DNA of 26,466 nucleotides from Hydnum rufescens UP504 (Eukaryota; Basidiomycota; Agaricomycetes; Cantharellales; Hydnaceae): contig MU128983.1 of NCBI GenBank assembly GCA_014904985.1, forward strand, positions 98,587 to 125,052. Direction: 5' to 3'. Under the pieces are notes generated by a model. That model was not told the origin of the DNA, searched no databases, and saw only the letters and a program-made list of their open reading frames with translations. A program made the translations under genes and the position numbers. Of the stretch, positions 16,881 to 26,466 are shown in pieces. Numbering within the stretch: position 1 is the stretch's first letter; every line of letters starts with the position of its first letter.

Positions 16881-18331
16881 GGGCGTTCTCTCCGTCGGCA
16901 GCACGGGCCTGTTCTGCCAGCCTGGCGTCTGGTCCGGTACATCAGCCCCTGGAGGCTGTCCCATGGGACCATCGTTGGAGAATTTGGGTCCTTGTGTAAA
17001 GACCCTTGGGGTTATCGACTGGGTGGTGAGCATAAAGGATCTCAGGGGATCCACCAATGGCTGCGGGCATCTGGTTTCGAGTCGAGAACATAACGGGGGA
17101 CCTCCATCGTGGCTTATTTACCGTGCTAGGGTTGGGGCCTCCACATTATGCCAGGTGAGTCCCTCCAGGGCTTTCGAGTAAACCCCCAATGGAGAGGCAG
17201 TGCAAGAGGTCATTTCTACTAGCCCAGTCGCTATCTCTTGGGCCTTGGAATTGGTCGTGTAGGCGACTGACTCATCCCCTTCAGTACTCTGGATTTGGGC
17301 AATTACCTTTATGCCCATTCATAGTCTTCGAAGAGCCAACGCAGCAAGCTGGGTCACCTTTTCTTCGGAGGCAACTCCAGCCTCCATGTGTATGGCCAGT
17401 ACCCCTCCAGGGTCGAACTTGTATGGGTCCTGGACGGGTAAGATATAGTGTCTAGCAATCTCCGCAACTGCATCCTGTACCACTTGGCCACATTGGAGTA
17501 GCGTGAGCCGGAATTCAATGTTGGTTTATATACTGTGGGGTGCCCATTGCGTGAGATCCGTACGATAGTACTCATAAACCCTTCCGACTCCATGTCCAGT
17601 TCGTAGAGTAAATGATGTAAAAAGCTGTTAATGAGCCTAACATCTGCTGAGGCATTGGGCCCTTGTTCCCATCGTAAGGAGTCGATGACCGACGAGTGTA
17701 AACTAGCACGTCATAGAGCCTCTTGATCTACATTAACAGAACTGGCTACAGCTTCATGGACTTGCTGTCATACGCCTTCCGTCGAGGAGGAGACAGGTAC
17801 TACTGGACCCCTTCAAGGCTCTTGGGGGGTACTGCGTGGGGCAGGCATAGGCACAGCAGCTTGAAGAAGGTGGGTACCCCGTTTTGATCCCTTAAGTAGA
17901 TTTTGGTCATTAGTCGTTTGGGGGTCTAGATGTAAGGACGTAATCTTGCATGCGGGCTTCCAGGCCGTTCTCGTGAGGCTGGAAGCAGTCGAACAGGAGC
18001 TCAGGGACGGCTCGGGTCCAACGAAAGACTTTTTCGAGGTACGGCGGGCTGACCCCAAGACTTCTAGGCGATTTGTGTTGTCGTGAATTTTGGGGGGAAT
18101 GTCCACCCCTCTTGAGGTATCCACCCAATTTGATAGGGGGCTAGGGTTACCATCTTCGGACGGCCCATAGGCACGTCAGAAGACAGTCGGTGTAATGGAA
18201 TGTGACCATGTAGGAGTCGTTCTTACACACTCCACCAGTGTTAATTCGGTCGTATTCGAATTAAGGGTTGACAGTAAACTCCCAGGCGGGGGTTCGGGTC
18301 CCGGTTGGGGGCTCGCAAGCACGTATAAGGA
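16881..18331 (-). pseudogene. gag: Element B gag N-terminal extension
   Basis: One frame extends from an ATG near 18331 (MSLYVLASPQPGPEPPPG) to about 17480, interrupted only by TGA at 18176, 17813, 17768 and 17711. A pair of compensating shifts near 17920-18060 hides PPYLEKVFRWTRAVPELL. Then one-base shifts lead to IARHYILPVQDPYKFDPGG, TGA at 17319, GIKVIAQIQSTEGDESVA, and finally AEQARAADGENAPRN near 16900. I recognise no domain here. It is long for a gypsy gag N-terminus; the region may include a separate captured domain. Confidence 0.6.
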
Positions 18332-18439
18332 CATAGTACTCGCCTTAGGCGGTATTTCTAGAGAGTCTGTAGTAGGTCTCATTACAGAAGAAGTTGGCCT
18401 GTTGCACAGGGTGCTGTTCCAGCACCGCACAAAGGCACA

Positions 18440-19126
18440 AGTTGCAGGAAAGTAAAAAGATATCTTTCCGGGGCTTGCCGGGTAAGCTAGTACAACGAAT
18501 CTATGCTATTACGTAAGCAAGGAATCTAGCTAAACCTGGGGCAGCACCAAACTCCCTGTGGGAGAAGCTTTCCACCGGTTTTGGTGGCGGAAGGGAAAAA
18601 GAAGAAAAGAAAAGGGAAGAGAGGGTTCAATGATGAAAGAGTACAGAACCGGCGTGATAGATATGATGACGGACGGCCCTGCTGTTGTGAGAATTTCATG
18701 CTACTAACACTTCGTCTTTCCTATGGCCCTGTTTCCCACCTTTTCCCCCATATCTCCATGAGTTCATTTCCAATCGTCTTCATAATAGGTTGACATGGAG
18801 CTGTGAATCACAGCTTTCCATTGGTTCCATTTGTGAGACGATTGGAGGTGAACTACATGCTCAGGAGTGAGATGAGTGGTGATCTCCTCATCACCTCTGT
18901 ACTCCTCCTGCCTCTTTGTCGCCAAATCCCCACCAAAACATACAATATTGTGCTCGATCAAAAGCTGTGATTTAGGGCTTTCCAACGGTACCATTGGTGA
19001 GCTGATCCGTGGCGAATTGCACCTTCAGGAGCTCCCAACGCACTTTGGAGCTGATATTTCATTCCTACCCTCACTTCATCATGTAATCTACATGCCTCTC
19101 CTCATATAAAAGAGAGAGAATGGAGG
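18440..19126. other. Non-coding stretch between element B and A'
   Basis: No convincing gene. It holds a purine tract (about 18586-18630), a near-perfect 17-bp palindrome AGCTGTGAATCACAGCT at 18799-18815, and a pair of diverged direct repeats (next entry). CTCATATAAAAGAG near 19098 is TATA-like. It may contain a remnant LTR, possibly that of element B, but I could not place boundaries. Confidence 0.5.
18799..19031 (+). repeat. Diverged direct repeat, about 69 bp, two copies
   Basis: Copy 1 at 18799-18867 and copy 2 at 18963-19031 share AGCTGTGA, GGCTTTCCA or AGCTTTCCA, GGTACCATTGGTGAG or GGTTCCATTTGTGAG, GTGGCGAA or GAGGTGAA, and TCAGGAG, in the same order and spacing with substitutions. The 164-bp period suggests an old tandem duplication. 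Confidence 0.6.
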
Positions 19127-19845
19127 AGGGGCTGCATGTTATTGTCACTACGTTTACAATTATGGTAGCAATTCATTATGTGCCTCTATGTATCGAGGCT
19201 TCCACTGTTGATACAAGGTGGAACTAGGCAAATGGGAAGCTAATTTAGCTAGTCCTGTGTCTAAAAATTTGTGTAGCATCGACCATTACTGAGTAGGCCA
19301 CTTTGTAGTCAGTGTCTTGTAATCGCTTGCTATGCTCTTTCTAAGCATCTTCCTTTCCAGACGGTTGGAATATCCCGAAGTGCTTACATGTCCTAACCCA
19401 GTGTTTCTCACTGCACAAGTGGATAACACTTTGGCAGGTTTGTGATGGCTGACCACCATGTCGTCCCGTGGGTAAGGGTACGTCTTTTCGAACGTTGTCT
19501 GCTCTTTTTTCCCTGGGGTTAAGGAGCAATGGGGGCGGTCGATAGGAAAAATTTACCACCCCGGGTGTTTTCCTACACTGAACGCTGTCGAGAGATGCCT
19601 TCCCTTCTTCTGCTTCCTCGCTAGAGTAGAAGAAGGCTGCCTCTGGGTTCATCACTGAACTGGGAGTGCAGTGACTCTCTTTCACTCTTTCCGCCATGTC
19701 CTCCTGCATGACAAAGTTTGCTCTCCTTGGGGTCCTAGCATCTTGGCGATGTCTATAGTGTTGTGTTGACCTCCACTGTGTCCTAGCGTCAACCTCAAAC
19801 TGTTTTGCGTGCATTAAGAACCAATTGATCGAGGTCCTAATCACC
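19127..19845 (-). mobile_element. A': second copy of the element A gag end
   Basis: Corresponds base for base to 4268-4980, including the knuckle region (readable as HLCSEKHWVRTCKHFG), QDARTPRRANFVMQ and the AAATTTT run before the gag stop. Differences are mostly single-base gains and losses. It starts abruptly at about 19120, where GGAGGAGGGGCTGCATG matches both sides. It is joined to C2 at the same site as A is to C1. Confidence 0.88.
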
Positions 19846-20649
19846 TGTCAGGATCAAATTGACATTTGTTCCGCCTAAGGGGGGAAAAAAAAACTTACCC
19901 GTCAGAGCATCATTCTTCATCGACTCATTATCATATGGCGCCTAACTTCCTCAAATGCTCTTGTCTCCTCTCTCCCTCCATTCACCTACGGGGTTATTGT
20001 CATCCTTGCCATTATTGGCATTTCTCTTATTATTATTGCCCTTGTTCTATCAGGCCTCAGCCCAGCGGCTATGGCTGGGTAGTCAACCAGTGGACAGCAT
20101 TGCGCCTTTTCAGCACCTGTCGTTCCCTTGTTCCCCATGTGATCCATGGAGTTGCCAATCCAGACTCCCCCCCCTCCTCCTCTACCCCAGTCCGGAATCC
20201 ACATCAACCTGTACCAATCCATACTCCATCCCACATCATTACGGTCCTTTGACACTTTGGACACCTTTGGAGTACCCAGGCATACACTGCCTTGGAAGTA
20301 CATACGCTAAGGAGGATACATATGGAAGTTGGGGCATACCCATGTGGAGTGATGGTGGCTGTGGAGGCTGACTGATGGCTGTGGAGCCGGCATTCTAGGA
20401 AGATCCGGAAGGTTATGGAAGACGCAGAAGGTTCTGGAAGGCTGGAGGCTGTGTGCAGGAAATAGTATGTTATAGCCCTTCGCAGTTGGGGATCACCAGT
20501 TTCGATCTCTCAGGATTCCCACTGCGATAGGTGCGAGACTTGTGTGTCCCTTGTTGTGTGTGTATACTCAGGATTCCACTGCGAATGTGTGTGGTTAATT
20601 AATCTCTTTCCTCTTTCTGTTTGTGGCTTCGATGCAGTGTCCCCTGACA
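19846..20649 (+). repeat. 5' LTR of C2
   Basis: TGTCAG to CTGACA as in C1. The heat-shock-like core is at 20427-20439 and the predicted RNA start AGTTTCGATCT at 20498-20508. The TATA box is altered to TATGTTATAG, and the U3 reading frame is broken by single-base indels. Confidence 0.93.
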
Positions 20650-20651
20650 GA

Positions 20652-20662
20652 AGATCGAAACT
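20652..20662 (+). promoter_or_regulatory. C2 self-primer binding site
   Basis: AGATCGAAACT, two bases after the LTR end, is the exact complement of 20498-20508, as in C1. Confidence 0.65.
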
Positions 20663-20719
20663 CATCTCTTCGACCCACCAAAACATCCTTCCTTATCCCC
20701 TTCTACCCTCCTCCTCCTC

Positions 20720-21780
20720 ATGGACGAAATCCCTGCTGATGCCTTCTCTGTCTTTGGCGCTCCTGGAGAAGCCTTTCGTCAAATGATGGAGGCACAACAA
20801 TGACGGTACGAGCAGTTGGAAGCAAACAGAAACTTGTACTTCAGAACCTAGTGACTCCGCCTTCAGACTGAATGCCTCTTCTCATGAAACTCTGATGGCT
20901 GAAGTCGATGGCAATCACCAAGAATGGTGTCGAGAACCTCCCTGGCTCCTGTTGTTTGGAATTCCTTCCTGCTTCCTGCCACTACTCCTTCTATCTCTGC
21001 ATGTCCCCCAAAGCCAGCTGATCCAGGGTCTTTGTGGTGATCGCAAGAAGGCGATCCTTCTCCGTGCTCTCAAACTTAACATTGCTATTCGACCCAACTC
21101 CCTTTCCCAGTTGATTCAGACAAAGATCCTTATGCCCTCTCCTACATGCAAGGAGGCAGTGCTGGTGATTGGGCTTCCAACTACACACGCGCTATCCTTG
21201 ATGGCGATTCTCCCTTCCCTGATTGGGAAACCTTTTGCACCCGCTTTGAGGCAGCCTTTGGTGATGCAAGACCGAGAGGCTCATGCCGTCAGCGACTTCG
21301 GACCGTTTTCTTGAAGAATGACCAAGGGATGACAGCTGAGGGAGTATATGACGGCCTTTGAGCATTATGTGGGAGACAGGTTTAATGATGGAGCCTTGTG
21401 GATGCTTATGAGCATGGACTGCTCCGTAGCTTGGTCGAGAAGATACACCTCAACACCCTCCCCTATGTCCCTTCAAGAATGGAAGGACAAAGCCACCTTG
21501 CATTGATAAGTTGTGGCGTCGTTTAATGAACCAGCACTCATTCTCCTCCCACCAACCCTCGCCAGACAATCGTCCAGGAACAAATTAGACTTTCCGCACT
21601 CCCACTACTACTCTCAAACCTCTTCCAACCTCTTTTCCGTCCTGCTGCTGCTGCTGCGCCTCCTCCTAACACCTTATGAATCCTATGGACGTAACTCCAA
21701 TCGTCGTCAGAATAATCCTCGCAGAGTTGCTGGTCTGTGCTGGAATTGTAACAAACCCGGGACATTGCCAGAGACATGCC
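20720..21780 (+). pseudogene. gag: C2 gag and zinc knuckle, frameshifted
   Basis: ATG at 20720 (MDEIPADAFSVFG), the shared TGA at 20801-20803, then pieces of the gag domain in all frames: LKLNIAIRPN, MQGGSAGDWASNYTRAILDG, WETFCTRFEAAFGDA. The stretch before the knuckle reads RRQNNPRRVAGLCWNCNKPG without the extra base seen in C1. A one-base loss then destroys the His of the CCHC motif (21738-21779). Compared with C1 it has many single-base indels but few substitutions. Confidence 0.88.
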
Positions 21781-22520
21781 CTGAAGCCCCCACGCTCCTC
21801 GTTCAGTATGAGGTGCTCATGTCCATCTGAGCAGATGGAGGAAGTGGTAAGAGAGAAAAGTTCCATGCTACTCTGGCACCCAAATCTTGCTGAGGATGGA
21901 TGAGGGTGTGGCAAAGGATTTTTAAAGAATGTCAACAGTGAGGACATGGCCTGTTCGTACAAACCGATTCTCTCTTCTTTCGACTTGTAAAGTAGGACCC
22001 ACAATGGATTATGTTTGATCACGTTGACATTGATGGCCTACATGAAAGAGAAGATGTGTCATTATCCAGCAGCCCACCAGACTCCTATATCTATTCCACA
22101 CACCTTCGCCGAGCTACTGATTGAAGGTCCATCTACAGACCCTAACAGTGGCCAGCTAAATGGCAGTTGATGCCTGCTTTGAATTCTGGAGCGGACAGGG
22201 ATGTTCATCGATCAGAGTGTCAAGGCCAAAATCCTTACTACTCAGCAAAATCCGCGGCCGATTCTGCTTTACAACATTGATGGGACAACTCAACGATGCT
22301 GGCTCAGTTCGAGAAGAAGTTTGATCTCTGATGCGCTTTGGCGACCATTCAGAGAATAGTACATTTGCTGTGACTAGCCTGGGAACGGTTCCCCTCATTG
22401 TAGGCACACCTGGCTTGTTCATCATAACCCTGAGATCAACTGGTTCGACGGGTAAGGTGGCAATGACACAGTGTCCTGATGGATTGGGTTGCGACGCGTC
22501 CGCGTTGTCTTAGCAAAGGA
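21781..22520 (+). pseudogene. pol: C2 linker and aspartic protease remnant
   Basis: The active site is degraded (about 22170-22200; the frame reads NSGADRDV where DSGA would be expected), followed by a QGQN-like segment, then the ILLYNIDGTT tract near 22259-22290. A later piece recalls the second protease strand and its partner (LGTPWLxxHNPEIxW in relatives) at 22380-22440, then WVATRPRCLSKGKLW. No continuous frame. Confidence 0.7.
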
Positions 22521-22985
22521 AAACTCTGGACCAGCTTAAACCCCTCTGCATCTGTATCTCCCACCTGGTCCTCTTCCATTTGCACAGTCCGCCAAGGAGA
22601 CCCTATCTATCTTTGCCAGTCAGTCCCTCTGGGCAAACGCGGAGATGGGCATCTCCAGGGCAATACGCCAACCGTTGAGCCTGAGGGAGATCGCAAAAGG
22701 GTGATAGAAATTCGCCACACCACCACTCTTCCCCATTGTCTTCCGCATTGACCAGACGTGCCCCTCTACCTCCCCTCTTTTAATAGAAAAGCCTAGTCCC
22801 AGGTGTTCTATCAAAGAAAACGGGTGAGAGCTCACCCCCTTTTGTGATAACTGGGAAGATGTGCATGGGGAAGATCGTATCTTTGTAGTCCCTTCCTTCA
22901 CGCCCTGAAGAGCATATCTCTGCAACGAATCTATTTCCACCCGCCTCCGCCATTGAGCAGCATAAGAAGACCTTAAGAAGCGCCC
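22521..22985 (+). pseudogene. pol: C2 protease-RT linker
   Basis: Low-information linker. Short frames such as SASVSPTW and VPLGKRGDGHLQG are seen, but no domain. It aligns in patches with the mosaic part of C1 (7880-8030). Confidence 0.45.
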
Positions 22986-23900
22986 TTTGAAGAAATGGTG
23001 CCCAAACAGTACCACGATTCCATGATGTTTCGCTAGGAAATCCTTTGATCGCCTTCCCCCACGTCGTCCTTGGGACATGCTATTGAGCTTAAAAGAGACA
23101 TTGCGCATACTGGGGTGAAATTAAATACCCATTATCCCCCAAATGAGCACTAGAGATGGAATGCCTTCAATTGAAGGAGCACCTAGAGACCTGGACGAAT
23201 CCGCACCATCCAGTCACGCATAGCTGCCCCCTGTCTTCTTTGTCAATAAAGAAGGAATGGAGGCCTTACGCTTTGTCCAGGATTATCGGAAGCTCAACAC
23301 TGCTAAAGGTGAAAAATGCTTATCTCCCCCCTGGTGACAGACATCTTAAATCGAGTCACTCGGGCCAAGTTCTTCACCAAGTTGGCGTGCGATGGGGCTA
23401 CAACATATTCAGATGCGCAAAGGAGACAGAATGGAAAGGCAGCATTCCGCACCAACCGAGGACTCTTTGAACCACTTGTCATGTTTTGGGCTGACTAATG
23501 CCCTGCCACCTTTCAAACCCATGATGAAATACCTTCAAAGATCTTGCGCAGAAGGCAGTGGTAGCCATGTTAATGGACAACTATTCTGGTTTTTACTGAA
23601 CACCTCACACAACACTAACGAGGTAGTCCAAAAAGTCCCTCCAAATCCTTGCGGAAATAATCTGTTCCTCAAGGCTGAAAAGTGCACCTTCGGCCAGCTG
23701 GCACCCGTCGGAGTATCTCGGACTTATCCTATCCCCGAGGACAAGTTGGAATGGATCCCGTTAAGGTTTGCTGGAGTTCGGAATGGCATGCTCCTACACA
23801 CAGTCAAAGAGGTTTAATCATTCCTTGGCTTTGTCAACTTTTACCAATGCTCATCGAAAATTTTCTCACATATTTGCCCATACCCCTTTAACCAACTCAC
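22986..23900 (+). pseudogene. pol: C2 reverse transcriptase
   Basis: In shifting frames: EEMVPKQYHDS near 22991, GHAIELKRDIAHTGVKL near 23075, then a tract matching GLRFVQDYRKLN near 23260. Next are VTDILNRVTRAKFFTKLA, AAFRTNRGLFEPLVMF, TNALPPFKPMM, NLFLKAEKCTFGQ and FNHSLALSTFTNAHRKFSH. The YxDD box region (about 23565-23610) is too damaged to read. At least six frame changes. Confidence 0.85.
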
Positions 23901-24425
23901 TCGAAAGATGCACCATGGAAATTGGCCGAGGATCAGCAAGAAGGCCTTTGATCAACTAAAAGACAGCCATCACCTCAACGCGCACATGCTTGTGCATCCG
24001 ATGCATGATCAACCCGTACATCTGGAAGCGCAGATAGTTCTGATTTTGCTAGCAGGGGCTGTCACCCCCCCTCCTCAGCTAAGGGATGATGACAAGTGGC
24101 GACCCAGTGGGAATTTATTTCCAAAAGTTCAATGATGTGGAGCGCAATTATGAAAACACGACAAAGAGCTATTGGCCAATCATCATGTGGCTTACAAAGA
24201 ATTTCGACACCCTCCTCTGAGGGAGCAGCACATCCAGTAAAGAAATCTTGAATGATCACCGCAATCTGTCTATTTATGACAGCCCAATCTCTCATCGGCG
24301 ACCAGGCACGCTGGTCCTCTGTTCTTTCCTGTTTTGATTTCCACATCACCACCGCCTGGAAGAGTTCCACTATGCTGATGCCTTATCTCGTGAGCTGATC
24401 ATCAATCATGGGCGAGAAAGCTAAC
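23901..24425 (+). pseudogene. pol: C2 RNase H
   Basis: FDQLKDS leads in. The first Asp region (VHLEAQIVLILLAGAV) is altered where relatives have EADSSDFAVGAVL. LRDDDKWRP, then NDVERNYE in another frame, a tract like HPVKEILNDHRNLS near 24235-24275, and finally HYADALSRELI near 24370. There is no 60-residue insertion here, unlike elements A and B. Confidence 0.8.
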
Positions 24426-24519
24426 CAAAAATCAGACCTTCTCCCCAACCCAAAGCTCTTCAGATTAAGGCAAGCAGAAAGCTTGCCCATACAGGGTCTT
24501 GGGGCTGATTTTCCAGTGG

Positions 24520-25712
24520 AGGATCCATGACTCCAAAGGACTTAGATGAGTCAGTGGCTAAGGCAATAAAGGATCTGATGGATCTGAGGAGGATGGTTTG
24601 GGTTGTATCTGATGGGCTTATCCTCCTCCGAGGAAAAGTTTATGTCCCACGCCATCGCCAAGTTGCGTCATGGACATTGTCAAGGCTCATCATGACACTC
24701 CTGTGGCTGGGGCACCCTGGTCGATGGAAGACAGTTTGAGCTAGTCCACTCCAATTACTGGTGCCAGCGAATCACACGTATATGTTGCCGACTATGTACG
24801 GGGGTGCGACAGATGCAATCGCACTAAAAAACATTCCCCACCATGGCCACTAGGGAAACTCCAACCAAATCGGGTTCCAGATCATCGATGGCAAATCGTC
24901 ACCACAGACTTCATCACAGGCCTTCCACTCAGTCAGGATATAATGCAATTTGGGTAGTGTTGCTGCTGATCAAAACGAATGCATGCAACCCAACTACAGA
25001 TGAGGTTGACTCTGTAGGACTTTGCTCGACTCTATCGCACCATGTTTGGAAGCATCATGGCTTACCTGAAGGAGATTATCAGTGATCGGGGACCCCAGTT
25101 TGCACCCTCCTTTATGAAGGAGCTCAATCGTCTCCTTGGCATTCACACTTCCCTGTCTACGGCATACCATCCTCAAACTGATGGTCAGACTGAGCGAGTC
25201 AATCAGCAATCGAACAATATCTACTCGCCTCTTCGTCAAATGAGAGGCAGGATGATTGGTATGACTGGAGGATTAGCAGAGTTCACCCTATATAAATCGC
25301 ATTCACTCTGCCACCCGACACTCTCCTTTTGAACTCGATACAGGCCAACACCCACGTCTGGGCACAGAGCCTACTCGAAACCCGCCTGGAAGCTGTTGAC
25401 GAGTTTGTGAAACGTATGAAGCAAGCCACAGAAGAGGCCAAGTCTGCTCTTCGCCAAGCAGCACATGACATGGCACGCTTCTATGATGCTCATCGCCAAA
25501 CTGCACCCAGTTATGAAAAAGGGGATAAAGTTTGGCTTGATGCAGAAAACATCACAACGACGCGCCCTACCAAGAAGTTTGATGACAAGTGGTTTGGTCC
25601 CTTCCCAATTGACAAAGTTATCTCGCCATTGGCCTATCAGCTAAAACTACCCGGAACTTCCAACGAGTCCACCCAGTGTTCCATGTCAGCAACTCCGCCC
25701 ATTCATACCTGA
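24520..25712 (+). pseudogene. pol: C2 integrase: zinc-binding, core and C-terminal domain
   Basis: DESVAKAIKDLMDLRRMVW, then the HHCC module (H near 24674 and GHPGRWKT near 24711; CDRCNRTK-like near 24808-24832). The core has the first Asp in TTDFITGLP (24905), the second in IISDRGPQF (25080) and the Glu in [14 protein letters not shown] (25165-25205). All three catalytic residues are readable, although between them the frame shifts. The C-terminal part is the best preserved: one frame at 25329-25670 gives LEAVDEFVKRMKQATEEAKS, ARFYDAHRQTAPSYEKGDKV and KKFDDKWFGPFPIDKVI. A GPF/Y-type domain is evident. Confidence 0.92.
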
Positions 25713-25739
25713 TCGTATTCCTGAGCGACGTCAACCCAG

Positions 25740-25910
25740 TACCCAAACCAATCATTACGGCAAAGGGTGACACTGAATATGAGGTTGAGACAAATTTTGG
25801 ACAGTCGTCTCTATCGTACAAAACTGCAATTACCTCGTTAAATGGAAAGGCTATGGCCCAGAGGAAAACAGTTGGGAACCAGAATCGAACCTCGGCAACT
25901 CTAAACGGCT
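25740..25910 (+). pseudogene. pol: C2 integrase chromodomain
   Basis: EYEVET near 25774, then in a shifted frame [20 protein letters not shown] (about 25830-25892). This is a clear chromodomain with the aromatic/WKG core and NSWEP motif. It defines the element as a chromovirus; such domains read histone marks and steer integration into heterochromatin. Confidence 0.92.
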
Positions 25911-26069
25911 CCTGGATGATTCCATCGCCTCCATCCAAACTCCCCACGTGTATTGCCACTGCTATCTGGATACCCTACCTTTCACCTGGCTTCGAAAATT
26001 TTACTGAGGTCCCCCAGCATACTTTATTTGACTGGACCTCAAGGAAAACTCGTCGTGACGCCGAGTCCT

Positions 26070-26081
26070 AAAAGGGGGTAA
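26070..26081 (+). other. C2 polypurine tract
   Basis: AAAAGGGGGTAA directly before the 3' LTR start TGTCAG at 26082; the primer for plus-strand cDNA. Confidence 0.85.
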
Positions 26082-26466
26082 TGTCAGATCAAATTCGACA
26101 TTTGCTTCCGCCTAAGGACTTACCCGTCAGAGCATCATTCTTCATCGACTCTATCATATGGCCGCCTACTTCCCAAATGCTCTTGTCTCCTCTCTCCCCC
26201 CATTCACTGACGGGGGTTATTGTCATCCTTGCCATTATTGGCATTCTCTTATTATTTATTGCCCTTGTTCTATCAGGCTCGGCCAGCAGCTATGGCTGGG
26301 TAGTCAACCAGTGGCAGCATTGGCGCCCTTGTCAGCAGCCTGTCGTTCCCTTGTTCCCCATGTGAGTCCATGGAGTTGCCAAATCCAGACCCCCCCCCTC
26401 CTCTCTACCCCCAGTCCTGAATCCACATCACCTGTCCCAATCCATACTCCATCCACATCATTAAAA
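26082..26466 (+). repeat. 3' LTR of C2, truncated by the window end
   Basis: Same sequence as 4981-5370, including the U3 reading frame (ATG near 26157, broken by indels). The last four bases (AAAA after CATT) no longer match the LTR, which continues CATTACGG in the other copies. This may be a contig end. Confidence 0.9.

Larger units (their letters stand above)
13008..18430 (-). mobile_element. Element B: Ty3/gypsy retrotransposon, gag to RNase H
   Basis: Minus-strand gag, CCHC knuckle, protease, RT and RNase H. The sequence ends inside RNase H exactly at the D LTR, so integrase is missing. It belongs to the same clade as element A, since RT blocks and the extra RNase H segment match. Ten in-frame TGA codons plus a few indels. 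I could not define its 5' LTR or primer site upstream of 18430. Confidence 0.9.
19846..26466 (+). mobile_element. Element C2: chromovirus, near full length, degraded
   Basis: 5' LTR, self-primer site, gag, knuckle, protease, RT, RNase H, integrase, chromodomain, polypurine tract and the first 385 bp of the 3' LTR. Only the end of the 3' LTR is outside the window. Every domain carries frameshifts, often at homopolymers. It is the key to reading C1. Confidence 0.93.

Noticed and set aside
742..18178. TGA read as an amino acid (recoding of TGA)
   Set aside because: TGA occurs at Arg sites within decayed elements that also have frameshifts. CpG mutation of CGA explains it more simply, and nothing points to a changed genetic code.
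18280..18330. Possible tRNA T-arm (GGTTCGGGTCCCGG)
   Set aside because: No cloverleaf can be completed around it and the minus strand is the N-terminus of element B gag (PQPGPEPPPG).
4981..26466. CRISPR array or bacterial mobile system
   Set aside because: The repeats are LTRs, a 22-bp pair and element duplications. There is no regular repeat-spacer pattern and all proteins are eukaryotic retrotransposon types.

Overview
The window is a dense cluster of nested, decayed LTR retrotransposons from a filamentous fungus, most likely a basidiomycete of the Agaricomycetes type. Signs are Ty3/gypsy chromoviruses with integrase chromodomains, introns of about 50-75 nt with GTAAGT/GTGAGT donors, a fungal 28S rRNA fragment and no bacterial gene organisation. 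The species assignment is inference. I find no intact host gene.

Layout. Positions 1-4980 hold element A on the minus strand: integrase, RNase H, RT, protease and gag zinc knuckle, cut at its 5' side. Element A is interrupted at 4981 by chromovirus C1 on the plus strand, which has an 800-bp 5' LTR (4981-5780), self-primer site, gag, zinc knuckle and protease. From about 7430 to 9710 C1 turns into a corrupted mosaic in which 28S rRNA and rDNA spacer sequence are mixed with C-element sequence. RT remnants follow up to a 25-N gap (10157-10181).

Positions 10182-13007 are the 3' half of another plus-strand chromovirus, element D: integrase C-terminus, chromodomain, polypurine tract and 3' LTR. 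An intron-containing cysteine-rich gene lies in antisense between its chromodomain and its polypurine tract. Element D abuts minus-strand element B (13008 to about 18430), whose pol is cut inside RNase H at the D LTR. After a non-coding stretch (18440-19126), the A/C junction appears a second time: A' (19127-19845), then C2 (19846-26466), which carries a full set of degraded domains through the chromodomain and the start of the 3' LTR.

How the parts work together. C-element LTRs combine a heat-shock-element-like array, a TATA box, a predicted RNA start whose first 11 nt pair with the primer-binding site (Tf1-type self-priming), and a U3-encoded reading frame with one membrane helix. Element A has a classical -1 slippery heptamer directly before the gag stop, with protease in the -1 frame. 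In-frame stops in A, B and C gag are nearly all TGA at arginine positions, which points to CpG decay (CGA to TGA). Many single-base indels, the N gap and the rDNA mosaic show that parts of the window are also of poor assembly quality, so frameshifts should not all be read as biology.
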